Part shown: positions 35,648 to 43,776 of the stretch, in pieces | How positions within the stretch are numbered: the first letter of the stretch is position 1 | How the letters are laid out: each line of letters opens with the position of its first letter | Assembly: GCF_023515995.1 (NCBI RefSeq) | Contig: NZ_CP097320.1 | Span: 2,728,001 to 2,792,000, forward strand | Reading direction: 5' to 3' | Source of the DNA: Candidatus Mycobacterium methanotrophicum | Lineage (GTDB): Bacteria; Actinomycetota; Actinomycetes; Mycobacteriales; Mycobacteriaceae | Length of the DNA stretch: 64,000 nt | Program-made: the position numbers and the translations under genes | Notes under the pieces: model-generated | What the model was told of the DNA's origin: nothing | Databases searched by the model: none | What the model saw: only the letters and a program-made list of their open reading frames with translations

Positions 35648-36693
35648 TCTGAGCAGAATTCGCTGGCGAGATATTTCGCCATGCCCGCGGCGACGTCGTT
35701 GCGGTCGCCGGAGTCCTTCCGCCGGGCGGCGTTGACCATCATCAGACGTGCGGCCTCGACTTTGGTTGCCATTTCCGCGATTTGAAACGCGATCGCCTGA
35801 TGTTCGGCGATTGGCTTGCCGAAGGTGCGGCGCTGCTGGACGTAGCGCACGGCGAGTTCGAAGGCACGGATAGCCACTCCGCACGCCCGAGCCGATACGT
35901 TGACGCGTCCGACCTCGATGCCGTCCATCATCTGGTAGAAGCCTGTCCGGTGATACCGCCCAAGATGTCGTCGGCACCGGCGACGTATCCGTCGAAGATG
36001 AGCTCCGTGGTGTCAATGCCCTTGTAGCCTAATTGTCGATCTTGCCAGGTATCAGCCAGACCGGGTGCCACCTCGCCGAAGCCGGTCGGCTTTTCGATGA
36101 GGAAGGCGGTCAGATTGCGGTGCGGCGATTCGGCGCCCTCCTCGGTGCGAATGAGTACCGCAACCAAGGTAGAGCTGCCGCCATTGGTCAGCCACATCTT
36201 CTGGCCGTTGATGGTGCAAGTGCCGTCGGCGTCGCGTGTGGCGCGGGTGCGGATCGCGGCGACGTCGGAGCCCAACTCCGGTTCGGACATGGAGAACGCG
36301 CCTCGAACCTCGCCAGTTGCCATGCGCGGCAATAGGCGTTGCTTCTGCGCATCGGTGCCGTGCTGGCGCAGCATGTAGGCAACGATGAAGTGTGTATTGA
36401 GCACCCCCGAGATGCTCATCCAACCGCGAGCCAATTCTTCGACGCATAGGGCATATGTCAGCAGCGACTCCCCCAGGCCGCCGCACTTCTCGGGGATCAT
36501 CATGCCGAATAGGCCCATGTCCCGCATGTGGTCGACGATGGCTTGCGGACATGTGTCGGTGCGTTCGAGCTCCGGCGCGTTGGGAATGACCTCCTTCTCG
36601 ACGAATTGCCGTACGGTGGCGATGATCTCGGTTTGGAATTCGGTGAGGCCGGTGGTCTCGGCAAGTTTACTCATGCGGCGCCCGTCTCGTTCG

Positions 36694-37180
36694 TCAGCAG
36701 GCGATCGTTTTAGCGCTGGTTAGCCGCGCGATATCGACTGCACTCAATCCCAACCGCTCGGTGAGCAGTTCGGCGGTGTCGGCGCCGAGTGTCGGCGCCG
36801 GTTCGCTTGCGAGATGGCTGTCGTCGAAGAGGGCCGGCATCGCCGGCGCAAGATAATCCCCGAGGCCCTCTTGATGTAGCCGGGAAAACAACGGATTCGC
36901 GGTAACCCTTTCGTCTTCGGCAACTTGCGCGAACGTCCGGTAACGCTCGAACAATACGCTGGTGGCCGACAGCGCCTCGGTGATCTCCTCGGCGGTGTGG
37001 TCGGCAAACCAGGTCGCGAACAGGCCGCTGAGCACGTCGCGGTATCGATAGCGTTCGCCCTCGTCGCCGAAGTCCGCATCCAGCGACGTAGCGAGCGCCG
37101 CGACGGCCGCGCCGGTGCCGGACACCTCGACCAGGTCGTTGAAGTGACGCCGCGCTGCTTCATGCGTTCGGACAAAGTGG
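36694..37180 (-). pseudogene. Family III CoA-transferase (CaiB/Mct-like), C-terminal remnant
   Basis: Minus-strand frame from about 37180 to the stop at 36694 matches the C-terminal third of CaiB/BaiF CoA-transferases of the mesaconyl-CoA/2-methylfumaryl-CoA type: HFNDLVEVSGTGAAVAALAT, LFATWFADHTAEEITEAL, NPLFSRLHQEGLGDYLAP, DTAELLTERLGLSAVDIARL. The N-terminal two thirds, including the catalytic Asp region, are missing; the break falls in a lipoprotein remnant on the other strand. It is followed 20 bases later by the fadE start, suggesting a former operon for acyl-CoA metabolism. Confidence 0.65.
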
Positions 37181-37520
37181 CCCAGAAAACCGCTCGCATC
37201 ACTGTCGACAACAAGACCCGCACCTCGCACGCCATCACGTGTAATCAGGTTCAGTGGCTGTTGACCGCGAACATCGCCGCAGCGTCCGCAACGGTCCGAG
37301 TGATACTCAAGCTCGATTCCGAAAAGCCGAAGCTTGAATCGAATCGGTCAACGTCGACAATTTCGCGGGCTTTACCGGTGTCGCGGACGTCGGAGCTGGT
37401 AATGCGACAGCCGCTTTCGCCAACGGCACCTACACCATCACAGGCACCGCGGAACGATCGAAGCTCGACGATCCGCGCGTCTCACTTACCGCGCCATTCA
37501 AGATCGAGGTGGGCTGCTAA
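37180..37520 (+). pseudogene. LpqH-like lipoprotein, C-terminal remnant
   Basis: Plus-strand sequence encodes RITVDNKTRTSHAITCNQVQ and LDSEKPKLES, then after a one-base shift near 37345 NVDNFAGFTGVADVGAGNA, FANGTYTITGTAERS and APFKIEVGC-stop. The pattern (DNKTR...CNQ, then TYTITGTA...FKIEVxC with two Cys) is that of the 19-kDa antigen LpqH family. Signal peptide and lipobox are missing. It marks a breakpoint with the CoA-transferase remnant. Confidence 0.65.
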
Positions 37521-37530
37521 ACGACGGCGA

Positions 37531-37668
37531 TCAGGTGTCGCCGTCGGGCGGCTCTTCGGATCTGGGGAAGGGCGGCGAGTTATTGAGCCACTTCCTAAGC
37601 CGAACAAGGCTCTCGACCACGATGCCAATGGCCAAGAGAACCACTATCACCCAAATTGCGGCGCTCAC
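37531..37668 (-). CDS. Small single-pass membrane protein
   Basis: 45 residues from GTG 37668: an N-terminal helix AAIWVIVVLLAIGIVVESLV then a charged tail RLRKWLNNSPPFPRSEEPPD. It looks like the short hypothetical membrane proteins found beside DUF732 genes in mycobacteria; function unknown. It ends 11 bases from the lipoprotein remnant's stop. Confidence 0.4.
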   Translation of the reverse strand: MSAAIWVIVVLLAIGIVVESLVRLRKWLNNSPPFPRSEEPPDGDT

Positions 37669-37697
37669 ACCGCAATGGTGACAGGTCGAAGGGCCTT

Positions 37698-37970
37698 TTA
37701 GTGGCGCTGGCGGGCTAATTGCGCCATCACGCCGGCAGCCTGATCCGGGCACTGCCGGCGAATGGTCGTGCCGGTCAGGGCGCCGGCTTTCGTTGCTGTG
37801 TAGCCGCGGGCCTCGAGGGTGGCTTCGATGGTGGCCAAGCTTGTGCCATTCCGCAATGCCGAGCAGATGTCGAAACGATTGTCGATCGTCGCGGCTTGCA
37901 CCGGCGCGGCAAACGTCACCGTCATCGCCGTCGCTGTGGCGGCGAAGATGAATGACAACAACATCGTCAT
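37698..37970 (-). CDS. Secreted DUF732-family protein
   Basis: 90 residues from ATG 37970; the frame allows a longer N-terminus to 38030. Signal peptide MTMLLSFIFAATATAMTVTF ending APVQA-A. The mature part has the DUF732 pattern: DICSALRNGTSLATIEATLE, a variable link, then IRRQCPDQAAGV, with two cysteines expected to form a disulfide. DUF732 proteins are small exported proteins of mycobacteria without a known role. This one is shorter than typical, missing the first DUF732 helix. Confidence 0.6.
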   Translation of the reverse strand: MTMLLSFIFAATATAMTVTFAAPVQAATIDNRFDICSALRNGTSLATIEATLEARGYTATKAGALTGTTIRRQCPDQAAGVMAQLARQRH

Positions 37971-38211
37971 TGCGTACCCCGTGCCGCCCTCACGAAACGA
38001 CGTGGGAAAGCGCTGGCTCTGCCGCATGTCAGCCTCACTAGCTGTTGGGCCCACCGTCGGGATTTAGTGGCCGTTGCCGTCTACCAACACCTGAGCGGTG
38101 GGAAGGCTGCCCGATCTCGGGTGATGGTGACGCACTTCACCGGCCGAGCGGCGGCCCGCCGAACTTCGTGGGGCGACGAACCTCCGGGAAAAGAGGTAGG
38201 CAACACATCGG

Positions 38212-38294
38212 TGCGGGCGGAGGGATTTGAACCCTCACGCTCTTTCGAGCACGGGCACCTAAAGCCCGCATGTCTGCCGTTCCATCACGCCCGC
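38212..38294 (-). tRNA. tRNA-Leu (anticodon TAG)
   Basis: The minus strand reads GCGGGCG at 38294 to CGCCCGC plus A at 38212, giving a 7-bp acceptor stem. The anticodon loop is CTTTAGG (anticodon TAG, decoding CTA). There is a long variable arm (GTGCTCGAAAGAGCGT) as in class II leucine tRNAs, and the T arm is GAGGGTTCAAATCCCTC. CCA is not encoded. It sits at the border between the accessory region and the conserved block, a usual site for integration. Confidence 0.95.
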
Positions 38295-38376
38295 ATGCCC
38301 AGCGATCGTACCGCTCCGATCACCGATGAATCTGTCAGTGGCCCCAACCTACGGTGGCGGTGAAAGGGGCCAAAGG

Positions 38377-39147
38377 ATGCGATCCACAGAAGAGTTCGAG
38401 GCCGTACAGCGCCTCATCGGTGCGGGTATGAACGACTGCGCCATTGCCCGAGAGACTGGCATCATCCCACGTCGCGCAGTGTGCGACCTGCGGCGGCCAC
38501 GAGTTCGACCAAGGAACTCAGGCACGTCGCCCTGCGTCCATGATTTCTCTGGCCTACCGGCAGCTGCATACTGCTATCTGCTTGGTCTCTACCTTGGCGA
38601 CGGATGTCTCACACGGCATGCGCGAGCATGGCATCTCCGGGTCACCCTCGACAAGAAATACCCGGGGATTATCGACCGCTGTTGCGCGGCGATCGACTCG
38701 CTGTTTCCGGCGCAGCACGCATCGATTGTGCCGCGGCGCAGCGGATGCGTCGACGTATCGCACTACTCCAAGCACTGGCCGTGTCTTCTGCCTCAACACG
38801 GACCGGGCAAAAAGCATTTGAGGCCGATTCGCCTGGAGCCGTGGCAGGAAGAGCTCGTCAAAGAGGCCACCGAGGAATTCGTTCGCGGCTTGATCGATAG
38901 CGACGGCTGCCGCGTGGTGGCCAACGATCGCGGAGTTAAAAGCGTCGGTTACCACTTCTCGACTCAATCCGACGATATCCGCGGGCTGTTCTGCGCGGCG
39001 CTCGACGATTCGGGAATCCCCTGGACAAGGCCGCGTTGGTTCGAGGTCGCCGTCTACCGCAAGGCCGCGGTGGCGCGCCTTGAAGAGCCTTCATCGGACC
39101 GAAAGTATGAGCAGCCTGCCCAAAGGGCCTCGGGGTACCTTTTAAGG
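38377..39147 (+). CDS. LAGLIDADG homing endonuclease with N-terminal HTH, reading frame open into lprD
   Basis: ATG 38377 with AAAGGGG upstream. About 257 codons before the lprD start. The N-terminal helix-turn-helix (MNDCAIARETGIIPRRAVCD) is followed by two LAGLIDADG helices, CYLLGLYLGDGCLTRHARA (~65) and FVRGLIDSDGCRVVANDR (~168), each ending in the catalytic acidic residue. It is free-standing, outside any intron or intein. No stop codon separates it from lprD, so translation would give a fused endonuclease-lipoprotein of ~387 residues unless lprD starts internally. It lies 82 bases from tRNA-Leu, a likely homing context. Confidence 0.75.
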
Positions 39148-39537
39148 GTGTCCACTACACGTCGTCGGAGACCCGCGCTGATTGCGCTGGTGGTCCTTGC
39201 GGCCTGCGGTTGCCTGGCCTTGGGCTGGTGGCAGTGGACGAGGTTCCAGTCGACGTCGGGCACCTTTCAAAACCTCGGCTATGCGATGCAGTGGCCGCTG
39301 TTCGCCGGATTCTGTATCTATGCCTACCGCAAGTTCGTCCGCTACGAGGAGGCACCGCCGGAACCCCGGACGGATCGTGCGATGACCGAACTACCAGACG
39401 GACTGCTGCCTGAGCGGCCCAAGCCAGCACTGCACAACGCCGACGATCCCGCGCTACGGGAGTACAACGCTTACCTGGCCGAACTGGCCAAGGCAGACAA
39501 CGAGATACATCAGAAGCAGAACAGGACCCCCGCATGA
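39148..39537 (+). CDS. lprD: LprD-like lipoprotein (Rv1343c orthologue)
   Basis: 129 residues from GTG 39148, the start used by the M. tuberculosis protein (STTRRRRPALIALVVL). The membrane segment ends in a possible lipobox VLAACG; a second hydrophobic stretch QWPLFAGFCIYAYRKFV follows, and the tail is hydrophilic, ending NEIHQKQNRTPA. The next gene overlaps by four bases (ATGA). In M. tuberculosis this gene lies beside Rv1342c in the same order. The upstream endonuclease frame runs into it without a stop. Confidence 0.82.
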   Translation: MSTTRRRRPALIALVVLAACGCLALGWWQWTRFQSTSGTFQNLGYAMQWPLFAGFCIYAYRKFVRYEEAPPEPRTDRAMTELPDGLLPERPKPALHNADDPALREYNAYLAELAKADNEIHQKQNRTPA

Positions 39538-39887
39538 CCACACCCGAAATGCCCGAAGCGCGGCCGGTGACACCGGTCGAAAAGATCCGCACCGCACTGC
39601 TGGGTTACCGCGTGATGGCGTGGACGACGGGTATCTGGCTGATCGCGCTGTGCTACGAGCTCGTGGTCCACTACGTGGTCAAAGTGGCGAATCCACCGAC
39701 CTGGATCGGCGTGGTACACGGCTGGGTTTATTTCACCTATGTGCTGGCGGCTTTCAACCTTGCCGTCAAAGTTCGGTGGCCGATCCCCAAGACAATCGGC
39801 GTGCTGTTAGCCGGAACCATTCCCCTGGTTGGGATCATCGTCGAGCACTTCCAGACCAGGGACATCAAAGCGCGTTTCGCCATGTAG
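39534..39887 (+). CDS. DUF3817 membrane protein (Rv1342c orthologue)
   Basis: 117 residues with three membrane segments (ALLGYRVMAWTTGIWLIALC, GWVYFTYVLAAFNLAV, IGVLLAGTIPLVGIIVEHFQ). The motif KIRTALLGYRVMAW plus a late PLVGIIVEHF is DUF3817, also seen in actinobacterial membrane proteins of unknown role. Coupled to lprD. It ends 12 bases before the convergent rdgB stop. Confidence 0.85.
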   Translation: MTTPEMPEARPVTPVEKIRTALLGYRVMAWTTGIWLIALCYELVVHYVVKVANPPTWIGVVHGWVYFTYVLAAFNLAVKVRWPIPKTIGVLLAGTIPLVGIIVEHFQTRDIKARFAM

Positions 39888-39898
39888 TCCAACGTAAT

Positions 39899-40495
39899 TC
39901 ACGCTTCACCAGCCAGCGCACGCAGCGCCGGCAGCAATAACGCAAGGGCGCGACCGCGATGCGATATCGCGCCCTTTTCTACCGACGTCAGCTGCGCGGC
40001 AGTACGGTGCTGCCCGTCCGGAATGAACACCGGGTCATAGCCGAAGCCCGCGTCGCCGCCCGGTTCTCGCGCGATTGCGCCGGGCCACTCGCCGCGGACC
40101 ACGACTTCACCTGACTCCGACACCAGCGCGCACGCCGACACGAACGCCGCGCCACGTCGCTCATCGGGCACATCCCGCAGTTGCGCCAACAACAACGCGG
40201 TATTGCCGGCGTCGTCGCCGTGCGCGCCCGACCACCGCGCCGAGAACACACCGGGCATGCCGTTGAGCGCGGCCACCTCCAAGCCGGAGTCGTCAGCGAC
40301 GGTAGGCAACCCCGTCGCTGCGAATCCGTCGCGCGCCTTGGCCAACGCGTTGTCCTCAAAGGTCGCACCGGTTTCCGGCGCTTCATCGAACAGTGGCACA
40401 TCGTCGAGTGATAGCAGCGTCAACCCCGTCAGCGCGGCCGCATCCAGCACGCGGCGCAGCTCAGCCAGCTTCTTGCGGTTGCGGCTAGCGACCAA
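39899..40495 (-). CDS. rdgB: XTP/dITP pyrophosphatase (RdgB/HAM1, Rv1341)
   Basis: 198 codons from a TTG at 40495; no ATG or GTG is available upstream before the rphA stop. SRNRKKLAELRRVL (phosphate/substrate loop), ATFEDNALAKAR, VADDSGLEVAALNGMPGV (catalytic Asp), SARWSG and GFGYDPVFIPDG are the family motifs. It removes deaminated purine triphosphates (XTP, dITP, ITP) from the nucleotide pool. It follows rphA by eight bases, the usual actinobacterial pair. Confidence 0.93.
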   Translation of the reverse strand: MVASRNRKKLAELRRVLDAAALTGLTLLSLDDVPLFDEAPETGATFEDNALAKARDGFAATGLPTVADDSGLEVAALNGMPGVFSARWSGAHGDDAGNTALLLAQLRDVPDERRGAAFVSACALVSESGEVVVRGEWPGAIAREPGGDAGFGYDPVFIPDGQHRTAAQLTSVEKGAISHRGRALALLLPALRALAGEA

Positions 40496-40503
40496 AAGGC
40501 GGG

Positions 40504-41283
40504 TCAGCTTCCGAACGCCTTCTCACGCGCGCGCTCTTCGGGCAACACGCCCGGATACGGCAAAGCTAACGCCTCACGTTGCGCCGCAAAGAGCTTCTCG
40601 CAGGCCCCCTGCGCGGCGTCGAGCATCTTATCGAGCGTCGACCGGGGGAAGGTCGCGCCTTCGGCCGTCCCCTGAACTTCGACCAGCGTTCCGGTGTCCG
40701 TGGCGACGACGTTCATGTCAACCTCCGCGCGCGCGTCTTCCTCGTAGGGCAGGTCAACTCGCACCCGGCCGTCGACCACTCCGACGCTGACCGCCGCGAT
40801 CGCACATGACAGCGGCCGGGAATCGGACAGCTTGCCACCGGCGGACAGGTATGTGACCGCATCGGCCAGCGCGACGTACGCACCCGTGACGGCCGCGGTG
40901 CGAGTACCGCCATCGGCCTGCAGCACATCGCAGTCGATCGCAATGGTGTTCTCCCCCAACGCGGCAAGGTCGATGCAGGCCCGCAACGACCTGCCGATCA
41001 GCCGGCTGATCTCTTGGGTGCGGCCAGACAGGCGGCCCTTCACCGATTCGCGGTCTCCGCGAGTGTGGGTGGCCGACGGCAGCATGGCGTATTCAGCGGT
41101 CAGCCAGCCTAGGCCCGACCCTTTGCGCCAGCGGGGCACGCCCTCGGTGACGCTTGCCGTGCACATGACTTTGGTCTGGCCGAACTCGATCATCACCGAC
41201 CCCGCCGGGTGCGAGGTGAACCCGCGGGTGATGACAACGGGCCGAAGCTCGTGGTCGAGGCGGCCGTCTTCTCGTTTGGACAC
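40504..41283 (-). CDS. rph: Ribonuclease PH (Rv1340)
   Basis: 259 residues from GTG 41283 ([15 protein letters not shown]), the family start; the frame extends to 41295. Motifs: [86 protein letters not shown]. Phosphorolytic 3'-5' exonuclease trimming tRNA 3' ends. Middle gene of a minus-strand run of Rv1339-rph-rdgB. Confidence 0.95.
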   Translation of the reverse strand: MSKREDGRLDHELRPVVITRGFTSHPAGSVMIEFGQTKVMCTASVTEGVPRWRKGSGLGWLTAEYAMLPSATHTRGDRESVKGRLSGRTQEISRLIGRSLRACIDLAALGENTIAIDCDVLQADGGTRTAAVTGAYVALADAVTYLSAGGKLSDSRPLSCAIAAVSVGVVDGRVRVDLPYEEDARAEVDMNVVATDTGTLVEVQGTAEGATFPRSTLDKMLDAAQGACEKLFAAQREALALPYPGVLPEERAREKAFGS

Positions 41284-41304
41284 GCCGCCAACCATAGCGT
41301 GCAG

Positions 41305-42087
41305 CTACCCGGTAGAGGAGCGCCCGACGTCGAACGTCTCGCCACAGACCACTGCGTGCACCGGGCCGCCGAATTCGGCCTTCGCCTCGCTGATCATGTC
41401 CTCACGGGAGGTCCACGGCGGTATGTGGGTCAGGAACAGCTCCCCCACCCCGGCCGCGGTCGCGATCCGCCCGGCCTCGGTGCCCGACAGGTGCAGGTTG
41501 GGTGGACGGTCCGGCGAATGCGTCCAGGACGCCTCACACAAAAACACGTCGGCGCCGCGGGCCAACTCGATGACGTTGTCGCAGTAGCCGGTGTCCCCGC
41601 TGTACACGAACGACGCTCCGTCGCCATTGGTGATGCGCAGGCCGAACGACTCGGTCGGGTGACACACCACCCGCGGCACGACCGTCAGCGCGCCCACTTG
41701 CACGGGTTCGCTGTCGACCCAATGCCGGACGTCGAAAACGTCTGAGAAATCGTCGATTTCGCCGCTGTAGGGCGATGACGCCGCGCCGAGCCGCGACCAG
41801 GTATCGCTCGGGCCGTACATCAACGCCTTCCCAGTCGGGGGCGACGGGTGATAGCGGCGCCAGACAAATAATCCCGGTAGGTCCAGGCAGTGATCGGCGT
41901 GCAGATGCGACAACAACACATGCACCGAGCCCGGATCGGCGTGCCGCTGCAGCGCTCCGAGCACCCCCCCGCCGAAGTCGATGACCAACGGTGGGGTATC
42001 CGGCGCCCTCAACAGGTATCCCGATGCCGGCGAGTCCGGGCCGACGACGCTCCCGGAGCAGCCCAGCACGGTGATTCGCACGGTCAC
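41305..42087 (-). CDS. MBL-fold cyclic nucleotide phosphodiesterase (Rv1339 orthologue)
   Basis: 260 residues. Metallo-beta-lactamase fold: VLGCSGSVVGPDSPASGYLL, DFGGGVLGAL, LLSHLHADHCLDLPG (HxHxDH metal site), VYSGDTGYCDN, FLCEASW and a late LTHIPPW His. Rv1339 is reported as an atypical class II cAMP phosphodiesterase lowering intracellular cAMP. Here it is the first gene of the rph-rdgB unit. The window also encodes one adenylyl cyclase (59569-61173). Confidence 0.88.
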   Translation of the reverse strand: MTVRITVLGCSGSVVGPDSPASGYLLRAPDTPPLVIDFGGGVLGALQRHADPGSVHVLLSHLHADHCLDLPGLFVWRRYHPSPPTGKALMYGPSDTWSRLGAASSPYSGEIDDFSDVFDVRHWVDSEPVQVGALTVVPRVVCHPTESFGLRITNGDGASFVYSGDTGYCDNVIELARGADVFLCEASWTHSPDRPPNLHLSGTEAGRIATAAGVGELFLTHIPPWTSREDMISEAKAEFGGPVHAVVCGETFDVGRSSTG

Positions 42088-42147
42088 TACTGTGCCATGC
42101 CCAGCACCAAGTTGGCGAAAACATCCCGAGCTTTCCCAGGGAGGAAC

Positions 42148-42978
42148 TCAGCTCGGCGCAGCGACATGACGATGGACGGGATGGACGCCGGTGATCGCCG
42201 GTCCCAAAAACCGCGCCGCAAGGTTGAGGAACGCCTCGGGGTCGCCGGTGGCCTCGAACACACGACGCGCGGGCGTGCCGGGGCGATCGGGATGCGGATG
42301 CAGCAAATCAAGCTGGGTGAGCATTCGGACCAGCTCTTTTGCCGTCTCCTCCGCGCTGGAGACGAGCGTCACCGACTCGCCCATGACCAACTGGATGATC
42401 CCGGACAGCAGCGGATAGTGCGTGCAGCCCAGCACTAATGTGTCGACACCGGCGCGCTGCAGCGGCTCGAGATAACCCTCGGCCAAACCCAGGACTTGGC
42501 GACCACTGGTGATGCCGCGCTCGACAAAATCGACGAACCGCGGACAGGCCACCGCGGTGATCTCGGTGTCGCGTGCGGCGGCGAACGCGTCCTGGTAAGA
42601 GCGCGACGCGATCGTCGCCCGAGTGCCGATCACGCCGATGTGGCCACTGCGGGTTGCCGCGACGGCGCGACGCACGGCAGGCAGGATCACTTCGACGACG
42701 GGCACGTTGTAGCGTTCCCGCGCGTCGCGCAGACACGCCGCGGATGCCGTGTTGCAAGCGATCACCAGCGCCTTGACTCCGCGCTCGACGAGGTCGTCAC
42801 CGATGGCCAGCGCATGCCCGCGAATCTCGGGAACGGTCAGCGGCCCGTACGGACCGTTGCCGGTGTCGCCGACATAAATGATGTCCTCGTCAAGTAGCTG
42901 ATCGATGATGGCGCGCGCCACCGTCAGCCCTCCGACGCCGGAGTCGAACACCCCGATGGGTGCTAGGGCATCACTCAT
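42148..42978 (-). CDS. murI: Glutamate racemase
   Basis: 276 residues from ATG 42978. [20 protein letters not shown] (catalytic Asp region), [25 protein letters not shown] (first catalytic Cys), [14 protein letters not shown] (second Cys, His). Makes D-glutamate for peptidoglycan. Its start overlaps the rhomboid stop by four bases, as in other mycobacteria (Rv1338). Confidence 0.95.
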   Translation of the reverse strand: MSDALAPIGVFDSGVGGLTVARAIIDQLLDEDIIYVGDTGNGPYGPLTVPEIRGHALAIGDDLVERGVKALVIACNTASAACLRDARERYNVPVVEVILPAVRRAVAATRSGHIGVIGTRATIASRSYQDAFAAARDTEITAVACPRFVDFVERGITSGRQVLGLAEGYLEPLQRAGVDTLVLGCTHYPLLSGIIQLVMGESVTLVSSAEETAKELVRMLTQLDLLHPHPDRPGTPARRVFEATGDPEAFLNLAARFLGPAITGVHPVHRHVAAPS

Positions 42979-43628
42979 GCTGGCTCACGTCGCTGACCGC
43001 CGGGCGCGCGGCGGCGTTGCCGGTCCTTGCGTTCCGGGCTGGACAACAGGTAGGCGGCCAGCACGCCGGCAATGCCCCCGCAGAGATGTCCCTGCCACGA
43101 CACACCTCCGCACACGTTGAGCACTGGAACCGCTCCCCACAAGATTCCGCCGTAAGCGAGCAGTACCACGACGCCGATGACAATCTGCCAGCCCGAGCGG
43201 GTGAAGAACCCGAACACCAGCAGGAAGGTCAGCCAGCCGAAGATCAGCCCCGAGGCGCCGATGTGATCGGTCGGGCCGCAGGGCGATCCCATGTTGCCGA
43301 TCAGCCAGGTGCCTAAGCCGCCGACGATCCACACGATCGCGGTCGCCCACAAGAACCGGGACAGCCCGGCCAGCGTGACCAGAAAACCCAGCACCAGTGC
43401 GGGGCCTGTGTTGGCGATCAGATGCGCCCAGCTCGCGTGCAGCAGCGGAGCGAACAAGATGCCCCACAGGCCGTGGGTCTGCAGCGGCCGGATCCCGTTG
43501 TAGTCGAGTTCGTGGCCGTCGAGCTGGTCGACCATCTCGACGACGTAGAGCAGCGCCACGAAACTGATGATCGTGGCTCCGCCGACCACCCATGCGGAGC
43601 CCTTTTTGGGCGGCACTGCGCCGCTCAT
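42975..43628 (-). CDS. Rhomboid-family intramembrane serine protease (Rv1337)
   Basis: 217 residues from ATG 43628, chosen because GGAG lies eight bases upstream. Six membrane segments. Catalytic Ser in [13 protein letters not shown] and catalytic His in [20 protein letters not shown]; a conserved [13 protein letters not shown] motif lies in TM2. It cleaves membrane-anchored substrates within the lipid bilayer; the mycobacterial substrates are unknown. Coupled to murI. In M. tuberculosis cysM lies immediately upstream; here the upstream gene is the P1 peptidase. Confidence 0.9.
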   Translation of the reverse strand: MSGAVPPKKGSAWVVGGATIISFVALLYVVEMVDQLDGHELDYNGIRPLQTHGLWGILFAPLLHASWAHLIANTGPALVLGFLVTLAGLSRFLWATAIVWIVGGLGTWLIGNMGSPCGPTDHIGASGLIFGWLTFLLVFGFFTRSGWQIVIGVVVLLAYGGILWGAVPVLNVCGGVSWQGHLCGGIAGVLAAYLLSSPERKDRQRRRAPGGQRREPA

Positions 43629-43645
43629 TGGCGCCACTCCTGCGC

Positions 43646-43776
43646 ATCGCTGCGCTCTGCATCGTCATCGGCGCGGCTCACGCCCATAGCATGTCATCGA
43701 CGGCCCGTTCGCTTGCGTCATCAGCGCCGTTCCTCCCCGTCGCTGCGCTTTGTATCGTGGTCGGCGCGCTCGAATG
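43646..43776. repeat. Pair of ~30-base direct repeats at the mec-cysO-cysM deletion site
   Basis: TCGCTGCGCTCTGCATCGTC followed by ATCGGCGCGGCTC at about 43647-43679, and TCGCTGCGCTTTGTATCGTG followed by GTCGGCGCGCTC at about 43740-43771. About 85 % identical, same direction. The second copy is read through by the C-terminus of the P1 peptidase gene, which is longer than its relatives there. Confidence 0.6.

Larger units (their letters stand above)
33752..36674 (-). pseudogene. Acyl-CoA dehydrogenase gene (fadE-type) broken by a frameshift and an IS1380 insertion
   Basis: ATG 36674. Codons 1-245 encode an acyl-CoA dehydrogenase (MGLFGMMIPEKCGGLGESLL, SMSEPELGSDVAAIRT, KMWLTNGGSSTLVAVLI). At about 35935 one G is missing (GGQ-FYQ junction) and the sequence moves frame to MMDGIEVGRVNVSARACGVA, RRTFGKPIAEHQAIAFQIAE and AKYLASEFCS. 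There the IS1380 element is inserted. The end of the gene (FRIHGGYGYSKEYEIERLMR ... LLWERT-stop at 33752) lies on the other side. Removing the IS and one TCTGA restores ...EFCSEVTQQSFRIHGGYG. Substrate unknown; it neighbours a CoA-transferase remnant. Confidence 0.88.

Noticed and set aside
38326..39537. Single 403-codon gene from 38326 to 39537
   Set aside because: The upstream part begins near the tRNA with no ribosome site and the frame joins two distinct proteins; annotated as endonuclease from 38377 and lprD from 39148, with the open junction reported as a finding.
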